A DNA stretch of 64,000 nt from Mariniphaga sp041687215 (GTDB lineage: Bacteria; Bacteroidota; Bacteroidia; Bacteroidales; Prolixibacteraceae). This document shows, in pieces, positions 10,901-19,600 of this stretch. Position 1 is the first letter of the stretch. Each line of letters opens with the position of its first letter. The notes beneath the pieces are model-generated. The model was given only the letters and a program-made list of their open reading frames with translations, was not told the origin of the DNA and ran no database searches. A program made the translations under genes and the position numbers. The stretch spans positions 43,564-107,563 of the forward strand of contig NZ_JAWLCI010000007.1 in NCBI RefSeq assembly GCF_041687215.1. Reading direction: 5' to 3'.

Positions 10901-11297
10901 TGACAATATTATTAAGTTCACCAGTTGATATATAGCTGCTTTTTGTTTGGAGTTCAGTTGATTTAAGCAAAGATTTTTCAGGATATACATTTATTCCCGG
11001 TTCCATTCCTGAATTTTGCGGATCATCCGTTCCAACAATAAATTCTGAAGGTGCCAGTTTTCCGTCTTCTATTACAGCAAATACATAAAATCCATTATTG
11101 GGATTTTTTATAATGGTGAAGTTTCGTTCGTCATGCAGCCAGTTATAAAATTCATCGCCCGATGCAAAACAACTAACTATTTGGCCATCAGGCTGTGTGA
11201 TTTTTACCGGGACATTTCTTAGGTAGGCAGCAAAAATGCTTTTTGAAATCAGGAAGATCAATAAGCATAAAAAGAAGGGAAGGGTTTGTTTTTTCAC
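7917..11297 (-). CDS. Secreted M6-type zinc metalloprotease with PKD, VFDG and GW modules and T9SS sorting domain
   Basis: A 1126-residue exported protease. After a signal peptide (to ~23) and a propeptide-like segment, the catalytic domain contains HEMFHTLGAPD at ~307-317, the HExxHxxGxxD zinc site of immune-inhibitor-A type M6 peptidases, followed by GGWDLMAWDN, the expected Met-turn region. Then come a PKD domain (~504-585, with WLWSFGDGE), a VFDG module (~590-715), two GW modules (~721-803 and ~811-890), a second VFDG module (~907-1027) and a type A sorting domain (~1040-1126, YYPNPFSDD and a lysine-rich end). Family knowledge predicts cleavage of extracellular proteins after T9SS export. 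It is the only recognisable enzyme of the island. A terminator separates it from the gene upstream. Confidence 0.9.
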   Translation of the reverse strand: MKKQTLPFFLCLLIFLISKSIFAAYLRNVPVKITQPDGQIVSCFASGDEFYNWLHDERNFTIIKNPNNGFYVFAVIEDGKLAPSEFIVGTDDPQNSGMEPGINVYPEKSLLKSTELQTKSSYISTGELNNIVIFIRFADQSEYITPVSDYQNIFNGNDFSLYDYFKEVSGNQLSISSTFYPIPHEGWVLSYQDPYNRNYYQAYDATTNPYGYSNDDELVEREHTLLQNAVKFVKPAIEASGLNFDADQDGYVDNICFIIQGNVEGWSDLLWPHRWALYLKEVFINNARVWDYNFQLSESTNVSVLCHEMFHTLGAPDLYHYSHDGLNPVGGWDLMAWDNAQHTTTWMKYKYGNWFSTIPEMTSSGSYKLPAVSVNPFACYKIPVPESDSEFFMVEYRKKTGYDSNLYYSYDEGLLVYRVNPEITGNRNGPPDEIYMIRPGIDENSENGFLENATFSDVENRSELSSFSDPYPFLENGTKNSFSIYDVKLTGDSIEFKFYTGEHIFANFSTSKTNVNAGEKVNFTDLSTGSPTSWLWSFGDGELSTEQNPEHYYLIPGVYSVELIISDDFHSDTIFKENYITVFPPPDCPSYFQSVWNGNGFDQMNINILVAQLDGMDLQPGDEIGVFDGDLCVGFGKVAQTVSLDNVLVVVVSRDDGTGNGFTTGNNITYKLWDCSASAEFPVQSTLYFNNMLQPVDEPTFNAGATAFVELYGTSQTEISMDLHFNSGWNLFSAPVHSKTSDMKTLFQPLIDNTSLVKIQDEQGNAMEDWGFLGGWKNLIGNIQTTEGYKIRVTFDETLEVNGEPVEYPFAIPLSSGWNIMGYPKTTPFDAMEILQPLINKGALQKVQDEAGNAIENWGFLGGWKNLIGEFVPGEGYKIKLAVADTVWIQESYPKSVASLPQEVATSHFRPKYENNGLDHMNLNISELPISLLQSGDELAVFDGNICVGAVTLLPLHLNSGTVSVPASAADDFGMPGFTEGNEFTLKLWSTKQQQEFELEPEILKGPGFFIKHESSFLSLGKYATTKLDVELLSAKTEVNYYPNPFSDDITIEINLAEDAEVQIEVLNQLGQRIQMVTNKLLLQNGRNKFSWDGINYANQQVSSGIYYLRIVLANEIIIKKLIYSK

Positions 11298-11327
11298 ACC
11301 TGGTAAGTTGAGTTTTAGTAATAATTA

Positions 11328-11359
11328 AAAAATCCCTGCAAAAACTTGCAGGGATTTTT
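11328..11359. terminator. Strong bidirectional terminator
   Basis: A 13-bp stem AAAAATCCCTGCA (11328-11340) with TGCAGGGATTTTT (11347-11359) and a 6-base loop. It ends the PKD-repeat gene on the minus strand and separates it from the M6 protease gene. Confidence 0.85.
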
Positions 11360-11376
11360 GATGATTTTTAAAAATT

Positions 11377-14300
11377 CTATCGTAAGGTTATTTTCTCTGT
11401 GCGATTCGTATTTTGAGAAGAAACTTTTATAAAATAAACTCCGGCGGGATTTGCCGAAAGATCGATCTGGGTTGTTAGACCGTCAACCTGTTTAAACAGA
11501 ACATTTTGCCCAAGTTGATTGAATACCTGCACTTTTGTTCCGTTTTCGGGTAAAGTTTCAAACTGAATATTCACCAGTCCGTTTGTTGGATTCGGATAAA
11601 CTTTTAATGATGCAAATTCAATATCGTTAATTCCAACTTTAACGGTAATATTCAAAGTTAATGAAGTTTCAACGGTTTCAACACCATCACTGGCTTTTAG
11701 TGTAAATGTATGTTCACCCAAAAGGCTTTCCACTCTTGGAATAGAATCGGATGCCAGAGTAGCTGTGCCGTCACCGTTATCGGTGAGTGTCATCCATTCA
11801 GGAAGATCATCGGCAAAAATGGTTAAATCATCCAAAGCATCCGGATCAGTTGCAGAAACAGTAGCAGAAAATCCGTAACCAATATCGGCGGTCACGTTTT
11901 CAACAGGATCAAACTCAGGAGCTTTGTTCACATGCAGAACTGTAACCAAAACGGTATCTGGTTCTGAATCCTGTTCGCCGTCATTAACAACCAATACTAC
12001 CGGAACAGTAATGTCATCATGCACTTCGGGTGCAGTTACTGTTATCGAATCCAGAGTGGCATCTTCAAGTACAATGTCTCCTGCACTCCAGGTAAAGGTA
12101 ATTTCTTCCCCATCAGGATCAAATGAACCTTTTCCATTCAGGGTGAATTCTTCCCCTTCTGTTACTACAATATCTTCACCAGCAACGGCAACCGGGGCAA
12201 GATTTATATTCAGAACGGTAATAGTAACGGTATCCGGTTCTGAACTCAGGATGCCATCGTTTACCACAAGAATTGCATGATAGGTCATATTCTCAGTTAC
12301 TTCGGGAGCAGTTAACGGAGCCATTTCAAGAGTTGGGTTATCAATGGTTAAATCATCTGAACTCCAGATATAACTCAGTGCATCTCCTTCCAGGTCAGAT
12401 GAAGCTGAACCATCGAGTGTGAACATTTCACCTTCGTTTACAGTAATATCAGCTCCTGCATCTGCAACAGGCGCAGTATTTTCCCTTATGTGTAGCTCAA
12501 TGATTTCCATTACCCTTTCTATGCCATCATTAACCTGAAGCTTTAATTTTAAAACGGTGTATTCATCAAATTCGGGAACTGTAATTGTCGTCACCTGTGC
12601 AGATGAATCGCTAAACTGAACTAAATCAGCTTCGTTTTCATACAAAGTGGACCACCTGAAAACCAGTTCGTCACCGTCGGGGTCATATGTGTCGGATGCA
12701 TCCAATGTAAGGATTTGGCCTTCTCTTACTTCAAGCATGGTCTCTGTTACAATAACCGGAGGTAAATTCCCCACAACTGTAATATCCACTGTAGTTTCAT
12801 CGGTCAGGCCCAAATCATCGGTAACAACCAATGTGAAGGTGTAATTTGCCTGTCCATCAATTTTGGGTGCTGTAAAAGTTGGATTGGCAGTCCCCGGATT
12901 GGTGAGCGTAATACCTGCAGGTGCAGTCCATGCATAGGTTACTAAATCTCCGTCGGGATCGCTTGAGCCGGTTCCGTCAAGGGTAACCAAATTGTCTGAA
13001 TAAACCTTTTGCGTTTCACCTGCATCGGCAACCGGAGCTTTATTTTCAGTAACAGTTACAGTAACAGTTGCAATATCGGTTTCTGCTGAGCCATCTGTAA
13101 CCACCAATGTGAAAGTATAGTCGGTATCAACTGTTACAGCCGGTGTAGAAAATGATGGAGTGGCCGATGTGGCATCATCCAGTATTATGCCTGCCGGAGC
13201 AGTCCAGCTAAAAGTAATGTTATCCAACGCATCAGGGTCAGCAGATGCTGTTCCGTCAAGACTGGCAGTTTTTTGTTCTCTTATTGAGAAATCAGTTCCG
13301 GCATCAGCTACGGGTGGTTTATTAATGTGGTTAACAGTTACAATAACAACATCAGAAGCCGTGTTATTTTCTGCTTCCCCATCATCCACAGTTAAAGTGA
13401 TTTCAAAATCAGTATCTTCTTCCACTTCGGGAGCAGTAAATGTTGGAGATTCAGCAGTAGGATCATCAATTACAAAACCTGTGGGTGCAGTCCACAAATA
13501 GGTTAAATCTGCACCTTCGGGATCACTTGAGCCAGATCCGTCTAATTGCCCTGCTTCATTCTCATTAATTGCGAAATCAGCACCAGCATCAGCAACAGGT
13601 ACAATATTAGTGTGTACAACAAATACAGAAACGGTATCCGGTTCAGAATCCACTGTTCCGTCATTAATAATCAATTCAAACCTGAAGGTACTGTCTTTCA
13701 TTAAAGCCGGTGGTTCTGGTGCGGTAAACGAAGGTTGGGCAGATGTATTGTCATCCAACACTGCTCCGTCAAGCGAGGTCCACGTGTATGTTAAAACATC
13801 AAGTTCATCGGGATCAGACGAGCCGGTTCCATCCAAAAGTACAACCGAACCCTCATCAACAGTCTGATCTTCGCCGGCATCAGCAACAGGGGGTTTGTTA
13901 ATGTGAAGTACTGATATTATTACATCATCAGGTGTTGAAGTCCAAATGCCATCATCTACAGTTAAAGTGAATACCAAATCCGTGTTTTCATGCACTTCCG
14001 GAGCGGTAAATAATGGAGTTGCGGCTGTTGGATCATCCAGTGTTATGCCTGCCGGAGCAGTCCATAAATAAGTCAATGGTTTCAATTCGGTATCTGTAGA
14101 ACCGGTTCCGTCAAGTTGTACCACATCTCCTTCATCTACTGTTTGGTCTGGTCCTGCATCGGCAACCGGTGGGATATTTTCGTGAATTACGCGAACCGTT
14201 ACGAAAGCCGTGTCAGAATCCAGTTTCCCATCGTTCACTACCAGTTTAAATTCGTAATCCTTAAAATCTTCAATTATAACCGGCGAAGTAAAGGTAACTG

Positions 14301-15504
14301 CCGGATTGGTATTGTCGCCGTCAAATGTAATTCCATCGGGTGCTATCCAAAGAAAGGTAATAATATCTCCTGCGTCAGGATCAGATGAGGTAGAACCGTC
14401 AAGTGTAACTGTGACACCTTCATCAACCTGCTGATCATCTCCGGCAACAGCAACAGGTTTGCGATTGAAGTCTTTTATAGTAACTACAACGGTATCTTTT
14501 GAACTAAGCGGTACAGTGTTGGTTACCGTAAGAATGGCGAGGTACTCGGTATCAGAAGTTACTGTAGGTGCTGTAAATGATGGAGTAGCCGATGTGGCAT
14601 CATCCAGCGTAAAATCTGGCGGTTGAATTTCCCATGAATAGGTAATGGCTAGTCCTTCCGGGTCATTGGAGGCACTGCCGTCAAGTTGTCCTGGTTCTTC
14701 TTCAGTCACCTCGAAGTCAGTTCCGGCGTCCGCTGTTGGTGGTAATGGCACATCAACTACCTTAACCACAACGGTATCCGGTTCAGAATCTCTTTCCCCA
14801 TCGTTTACAGTTAAGGCAAACCGGTAAGTGGCATCTGCCAAAACAGACGGAGCAGTGAATGCCGGATTTTCTGATGTAAAATCTGTTAATCCGAAACCAT
14901 CAATGTCTTTCCACAGAAAAGTAAGTGTGGCACTTTCCGGGTCTGACGAACCTGATCCATTAAGTTGTCCTGCTGTTTTTTCATCAATGGAAAAGTCGGT
15001 GCCTGCATCGGCAACCGGTTTGTAATTGTGGGTTCCCAGTAAAACAACAAAAACAGATTCTCCTTCCTGAAAAACTGGAGCAGGATCAATTACAGTTCCT
15101 TCTGAAACATTATAATAAATAGATGTAACAGCGGCAATTTCTTCCTCTTCTGAAACATCCCAGAATTTGTATGAGATGGAATTCCCAATGGTAAATCCAT
15201 CTTTTGAAATTGTACCTGCATCATCTTCTCCTGCCTGACCTGCAATTGTCAATAGATCATCAAATTCTCCAAGCTCTTCGGTAAGAACTACAACTCCAAC
15301 ACAGATGTCTCCGTCGAAAACACCAATCTCATCTCCTGCAACAAGATTAACCCCGTTGACTTTTGCTTCCATTAAATTTATGTTCATAAATCCCGGGGGG
15401 GTGATTTCTCCGTAAACAGGAGTAAAATGTGTTTGTGCTATTGTGATTTTACTAAAAGTAAAAATCAATGCAACCAATAAAATGTAAGTGTAAATGTTTC
15501 TCAT
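11377..15504 (-). CDS. Giant secreted PKD-repeat protein with VFDG module and T9SS sorting domain
   Basis: A 1375-residue surface or secreted protein. It has a signal peptide (~1-24) and a VFDG module (~25-155, GDEIGVFDGDICVG). By my count eleven PKD-like repeats of ~80-90 residues follow, each opening like PVADAGxDxxVxEGxxxxLDG and carrying SSDPDxDxLTYxWTAP. Next are a cadherin-like domain (APEFDPVENVTADIGYG) and a type A sorting domain (LKVYPNPTNGLVNIQF, ending KITLR). Such repeat arrays are usually extended, calcium-stabilised stalks or adhesins. No catalytic domain is visible. The high aspartate and glutamate content fits calcium binding, which is inferred. A terminator follows directly downstream. 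Confidence 0.88.
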   Translation of the reverse strand: MRNIYTYILLVALIFTFSKITIAQTHFTPVYGEITPPGFMNINLMEAKVNGVNLVAGDEIGVFDGDICVGVVVLTEELGEFDDLLTIAGQAGEDDAGTISKDGFTIGNSISYKFWDVSEEEEIAAVTSIYYNVSEGTVIDPAPVFQEGESVFVVLLGTHNYKPVADAGTDFSIDEKTAGQLNGSGSSDPESATLTFLWKDIDGFGLTDFTSENPAFTAPSVLADATYRFALTVNDGERDSEPDTVVVKVVDVPLPPTADAGTDFEVTEEEPGQLDGSASNDPEGLAITYSWEIQPPDFTLDDATSATPSFTAPTVTSDTEYLAILTVTNTVPLSSKDTVVVTIKDFNRKPVAVAGDDQQVDEGVTVTLDGSTSSDPDAGDIITFLWIAPDGITFDGDNTNPAVTFTSPVIIEDFKDYEFKLVVNDGKLDSDTAFVTVRVIHENIPPVADAGPDQTVDEGDVVQLDGTGSTDTELKPLTYLWTAPAGITLDDPTAATPLFTAPEVHENTDLVFTLTVDDGIWTSTPDDVIISVLHINKPPVADAGEDQTVDEGSVVLLDGTGSSDPDELDVLTYTWTSLDGAVLDDNTSAQPSFTAPEPPALMKDSTFRFELIINDGTVDSEPDTVSVFVVHTNIVPVADAGADFAINENEAGQLDGSGSSDPEGADLTYLWTAPTGFVIDDPTAESPTFTAPEVEEDTDFEITLTVDDGEAENNTASDVVIVTVNHINKPPVADAGTDFSIREQKTASLDGTASADPDALDNITFSWTAPAGIILDDATSATPSFSTPAVTVDTDYTFTLVVTDGSAETDIATVTVTVTENKAPVADAGETQKVYSDNLVTLDGTGSSDPDGDLVTYAWTAPAGITLTNPGTANPTFTAPKIDGQANYTFTLVVTDDLGLTDETTVDITVVGNLPPVIVTETMLEVREGQILTLDASDTYDPDGDELVFRWSTLYENEADLVQFSDSSAQVTTITVPEFDEYTVLKLKLQVNDGIERVMEIIELHIRENTAPVADAGADITVNEGEMFTLDGSASSDLEGDALSYIWSSDDLTIDNPTLEMAPLTAPEVTENMTYHAILVVNDGILSSEPDTVTITVLNINLAPVAVAGEDIVVTEGEEFTLNGKGSFDPDGEEITFTWSAGDIVLEDATLDSITVTAPEVHDDITVPVVLVVNDGEQDSEPDTVLVTVLHVNKAPEFDPVENVTADIGYGFSATVSATDPDALDDLTIFADDLPEWMTLTDNGDGTATLASDSIPRVESLLGEHTFTLKASDGVETVETSLTLNITVKVGINDIEFASLKVYPNPTNGLVNIQFETLPENGTKVQVFNQLGQNVLFKQVDGLTTQIDLSANPAGVYFIKVSSQNTNRTEKITLR

Positions 15505-15636
15505 AATATGATTAAATTTTGGTTTAACTGTTCTAAAAGTACAATTGCAAATTTCAATTAATCCACAAATTGATATACTTTTTTTAAATGAATCAATAAT
15601 TCCAATGAACTGTCTGATTTTTTAAACAAAAATGTT

Positions 15637-16377
15637 CTAATAAAGTATTTTTTGCATATATTTTTTTGATGAAGGAATTTTAGCAATTGACCCATTATAT
15701 TCAATAAAAAGCTGCTGGTCTTTTTTGGAATATTTTTTAATATACTTCATATTTACAATATGTTTCCTGCTTACCCTGATGAACTGATGTGCCGGAAGCC
15801 TTTCTGAAAGTTTCCCAAGGTTTTGACTGATAGTTTCTTGTTTGCCCTTGTATAAGTGTAAGACAGAATAACTCCCATCGGCCTCCATGTAAATGAGTTC
15901 ATCGGGCATGAAAAAGTTAACTTCCTGATTTGACTGGATTTGAATAATTTCAATTGATTTTTGTGGGTTATTTTCCGATATTGAACTTTTGTGAAGATTA
16001 AGATGGTTTTCAACTTTCCTGATTGATGTTCTAATATCTTTCATAGTGACGGGTTTCCGCAAAAAATCGACAGGTGAAAACCGGAGAACTTCAGCGGAAA
16101 ACTGATTGTGATCGGATACAATTATAACATGAGTATGAATTTGATGTAACTCTAAAAGCTTAAGAATGTCAATGCCATTCAGGTTTTCATTAAGAGTTAA
16201 ACCCAGAAAAACAATGTCAGGTGTAAGAATTCTAATGGCTTCCATACCCGATTTCATATCGAAAAATATATTAACGTTTTTAAAGTTTAATTCGAATAGC
16301 AATTCCCGCAACCTGAATGCCGGGGTTTGTTCAGCTTCAATAATTAAAATATTTGTATTATCTGAAAGCTTTTCCAT
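15637..16377 (-). CDS. LytTR-family DNA-binding regulator with degenerate receiver domain
   Basis: I chose the ATG giving MEKLSDNTN (246 residues). A longer frame to 16476 adds a low-complexity hydrophobic leader unlike the family. Residues ~8-120 form a response-regulator receiver fold, but key residues are changed. The acidic pocket after ILII reads EAE rather than a DD or ED pair, and the phosphoacceptor position in PDIVFLGLTL is glycine instead of aspartate. The lysine of FLRKPV is kept. The C-terminal half is a LytTR DNA-binding domain (ELIYMEADGSYSVLHL, FIRVSRKHIVNMKYIKKY). It therefore probably regulates transcription without phosphorylation. No sensor kinase lies nearby. It sits alone inside the secretome island, so it may control those genes, but no operator was identified. 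Confidence 0.85.
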   Translation of the reverse strand: MEKLSDNTNILIIEAEQTPAFRLRELLFELNFKNVNIFFDMKSGMEAIRILTPDIVFLGLTLNENLNGIDILKLLELHQIHTHVIIVSDHNQFSAEVLRFSPVDFLRKPVTMKDIRTSIRKVENHLNLHKSSISENNPQKSIEIIQIQSNQEVNFFMPDELIYMEADGSYSVLHLYKGKQETISQNLGKLSERLPAHQFIRVSRKHIVNMKYIKKYSKKDQQLFIEYNGSIAKIPSSKKYMQKILY

Positions 16378-16570
16378 AATACGATAGATAATAAACGTCC
16401 AATGAATAAAGTAATAAATTAAATAAACTGCCGTTAATTCACAACAAATATATTTAAAATTACAGATTCCAGTCATTATTATAGAAAAAGTTTAAAATTT
16501 TAAAAAGGATAATGTTTTTGGTTTGAGTTGGGTTCATTTCAAGTCTTGGAAATTAAAACCTATATAAATA

Positions 16571-16599
16571 AAAAAGGGGTAGCCACACCTGGCCACCCC
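16571..16599 (-). terminator. Terminator of the first HYR gene
   Basis: On the minus strand a 9-bp stem with one G-T pair (GGGGTGGCC with GGCTACCCC, 16576-16599) is followed by a run of T (complement of the A run at 16571-16575). It ends the gene at 16627. Confidence 0.75.
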
Positions 16600-16626
16600 G
16601 TTCCCCGGTGTTTTGTTATTTGATTT

Positions 16627-19600
16627 TTATTTCCTGTCGAGCACCAGTTTTTTAACTGCTTCTTTTCCCTCAATGTTCAGTTTTACAAAGTACATTCCTG
16701 AAACCTGATATTCCATATTGAATGAAATGTTTTGGTTATTCGTGAATTTACGATGGATAATCTGCTGTCCGGTTATTGTATAAACGGTTACTTCAGCAGC
16801 TCCCACGCCGACATTTTTAACTTCAAGATTTACCCAGTCTCTGGCTGGATTCGGGTACATGTTCACGTTAAAATCGGTAAAAGCAATTTGTCCGGAGTTT
16901 ACCGGGTAACCATCCACACACAACTGGAAGGTATCGGCTGCCGCGGCTCCATCCGGGTCGGTAGCCATAACAACGATGTGAACACAGCCGGTATCTTCAA
17001 TCATCGGACTGAAAACCAGGGAATCGTTCATCATTTCGGCCCATGCAGGCAGCGGATCACCGTTTTTGAGCATTGCGCTGACTGTGAGAGCATCTCCATC
17101 AATATCATCAAATAATTCACCCAAAACCTTACTAACCGGAACTTTCAAACCATAGGAAGCATTGACTACCTGGTCGGATATTGGATTCACAACAAATGGA
17201 GCATCGTTTACCGAATTTACTGTTAATGTAAATGATTCGGTAACAATTCCTCCTTCACTGTCCTCAACTTTGATGGTAATTATCGCATCGCCCGACATTT
17301 CGGGTGCAAGTTCAATTTCCAGCGAACCTGTGTTTCCTGATGTATAATTCACTGCGATGCTGGTAACCAATTCAGGATTGTCGTTTTCTGCAGTTAGAGT
17401 AACCGTTTGTTCTTCTGCATCATTTCCATACGAAATGCCTGTTAATTGAACCATCACAGGTGGGTCATCTTCATTCGCTGTTATGTTTTCAATAGGATCA
17501 ATAGTGGGCAAATCATTAGTTGTAATAATTGTAACAGAAAATGAAAGGGTAGTAGTATTTCCGCCACCGTCTTCAACTGTCCAGGTTTCGGTAGTGGTTC
17601 CGGCAGGGAATATTCCGTCAGGTCCGAGGCCTTCAATAAGTTCAGGAACAAGCGTGCAATTATCCAATACCTCAATTGCAGGGTATTCAATTGCAGATTC
17701 TGCCAGACCGGGTTCAAGAACAACTTCAATATCATCAACCGCAACAAACGTTGGAGGAAGCGTATCGTGAACAGTCACCGTTGTCCATGCCCTGGAAATG
17801 TTGCCCTGAGCATCTTCAACGGAAAGCCGGGTGTGAATTACTTCATCAAACACTTGATCACAAGAAAAAATGTGTGGATATGCATTTATTTTTAGTTCTT
17901 CAAATGCTGTCGATTCATCGGTTGTTCCTTCTGTCATTTTTTCCAAGTCCTCGCGAGTCAGCCAATATTTTCCTGTTTCATCAAGATAAACATCAATTGG
18001 ATTGGCAACAACAACAGGTTCCTGGTTTCCACCTGTAATTGTGATGTTGGCAATGCAAGAAGAAGAGTTTCCGGCCAAATCGGTAACAGTAAGAATAACT
18101 TCCTGGGTTCCCAAGTCGTTCCAGGTAAAATCAGTCTGGCTCAGTTCCATGCTTTCAATGCCGCAATTGTCGGTGCTGCCCTGGTCAATATCTTCGGGTG
18201 TGATGGTAACTGTGCCAGTTTCATCCAAAACAAACTCAAAATCTCCTGTTGATGTAGTGCCCCATTTTAAGGCATTGACAAAAAGTTTCTGCACATTAAC
18301 ATTTGAAAGAGAATTACTGCTGGCATAATTTCCGGCATGCCCAAATCCAACCACTTTGCCTTTTTCCAACTCCCTTACGGCAACAGCGGCATTGCCATCG
18401 TGGTCAAGCATCAGGGTTTCGGCCGGATAAGTATCATACTGCCGTACTTGCCCTACATTGTGTCCAGCAAAATCAATGATAAAAGAGGAAGGTATTCCAT
18501 CCAAAACCGGGTGTGTATCATAACCGGGAACTGTGTTGTAGGTTATGGCCGTTTCATAGCCGCTGTTTCTTTGAAGAATTACAATGGGTGCCAATGCAGG
18601 ATGAGTTGGGTATTCATCCAATTCGTAGGCATCCCATTCAGAATGAACAAACAGTTTCCCCTGAACCTGGACAAAATCGAGTAGTGCATTTTGTGCAGAC
18701 AATGGTAATCCAAAGGAGAAAGTTGATCCGTTTAAATGAACAACGGCATCAAACCCATCCAGTGAGGGATTGGTTCCATCCCATTGGTATTCGGGTACAG
18801 TTGGCAAAGTTACGGTGAAACCTGAAGCTTCAATGGCAGTTTTAAGACTTTGGGTGTTTGCATTGTCAATATCCCACAGCAGCAATACGCTTTTCCCGGT
18901 TCCATTGCTTCCGCACACTGCAAACGGCGCTTCGGTGTCTTCAACGGTAACATTAAACGTGCAACTTGTTTCGTTGCCTGCTGCGTCGGTGGCAGTTAAG
19001 GTTACAGGAGTTGTACCAATCGGGAAAAAAGAACCTGATGAAATAGTTGCTTCGACTTGCGTTCCGGGACAATTGTCAGAAGCTACCACCCCGGTGTTTT
19101 CTGTTCCATCATCAATGCTGCCGTTTAAAACTCTCAAGTGATCAAAAATGATGGAATTTTCACCTATACAAGTATAATTGGCAAGCTTAATGCTAATTTT
19201 GCTAAAATCTATGTTCTCACCAACTTCTGCAAGATCCAGAATCATATCGCCTGTTGCCGAAGGAAGTTCTGTGTAACTGTCAGGATTTGTCAAAATATAT
19301 GTAGTTAAAAACCAACTGCCTACCATATCTTTTCCGTAATAAACATGTTGTCCAAGACTTTGATTATTCTCATCAAACAATTCTACAGTTAAATAAGGGA
19401 AATTATATGTTGTTAAATTTGAAGCAAATTCCATATAAGCCTGAAGGTCAGTTGTTTTGGTATTGCCATTGATGTCATAAATTTTTGTGAGCGATTCAGT
19501 TGAACACCATGAATAAGTGTTGCCAACAACGCTTGTCTTTATTGCGGTAGAGCCGTCGTAAGGAGAAGTAATTTCTTCGTAGTTGAATATCGGATTGTTA

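Noticed and set aside
11924..15025. Several plus-strand open frames of 60-130 codons opposite the PKD protein gene
   Set aside because: They are Ser/Val/Thr-rich antisense shadows of the repeats, without starts, binding sites or recognisable motifs.
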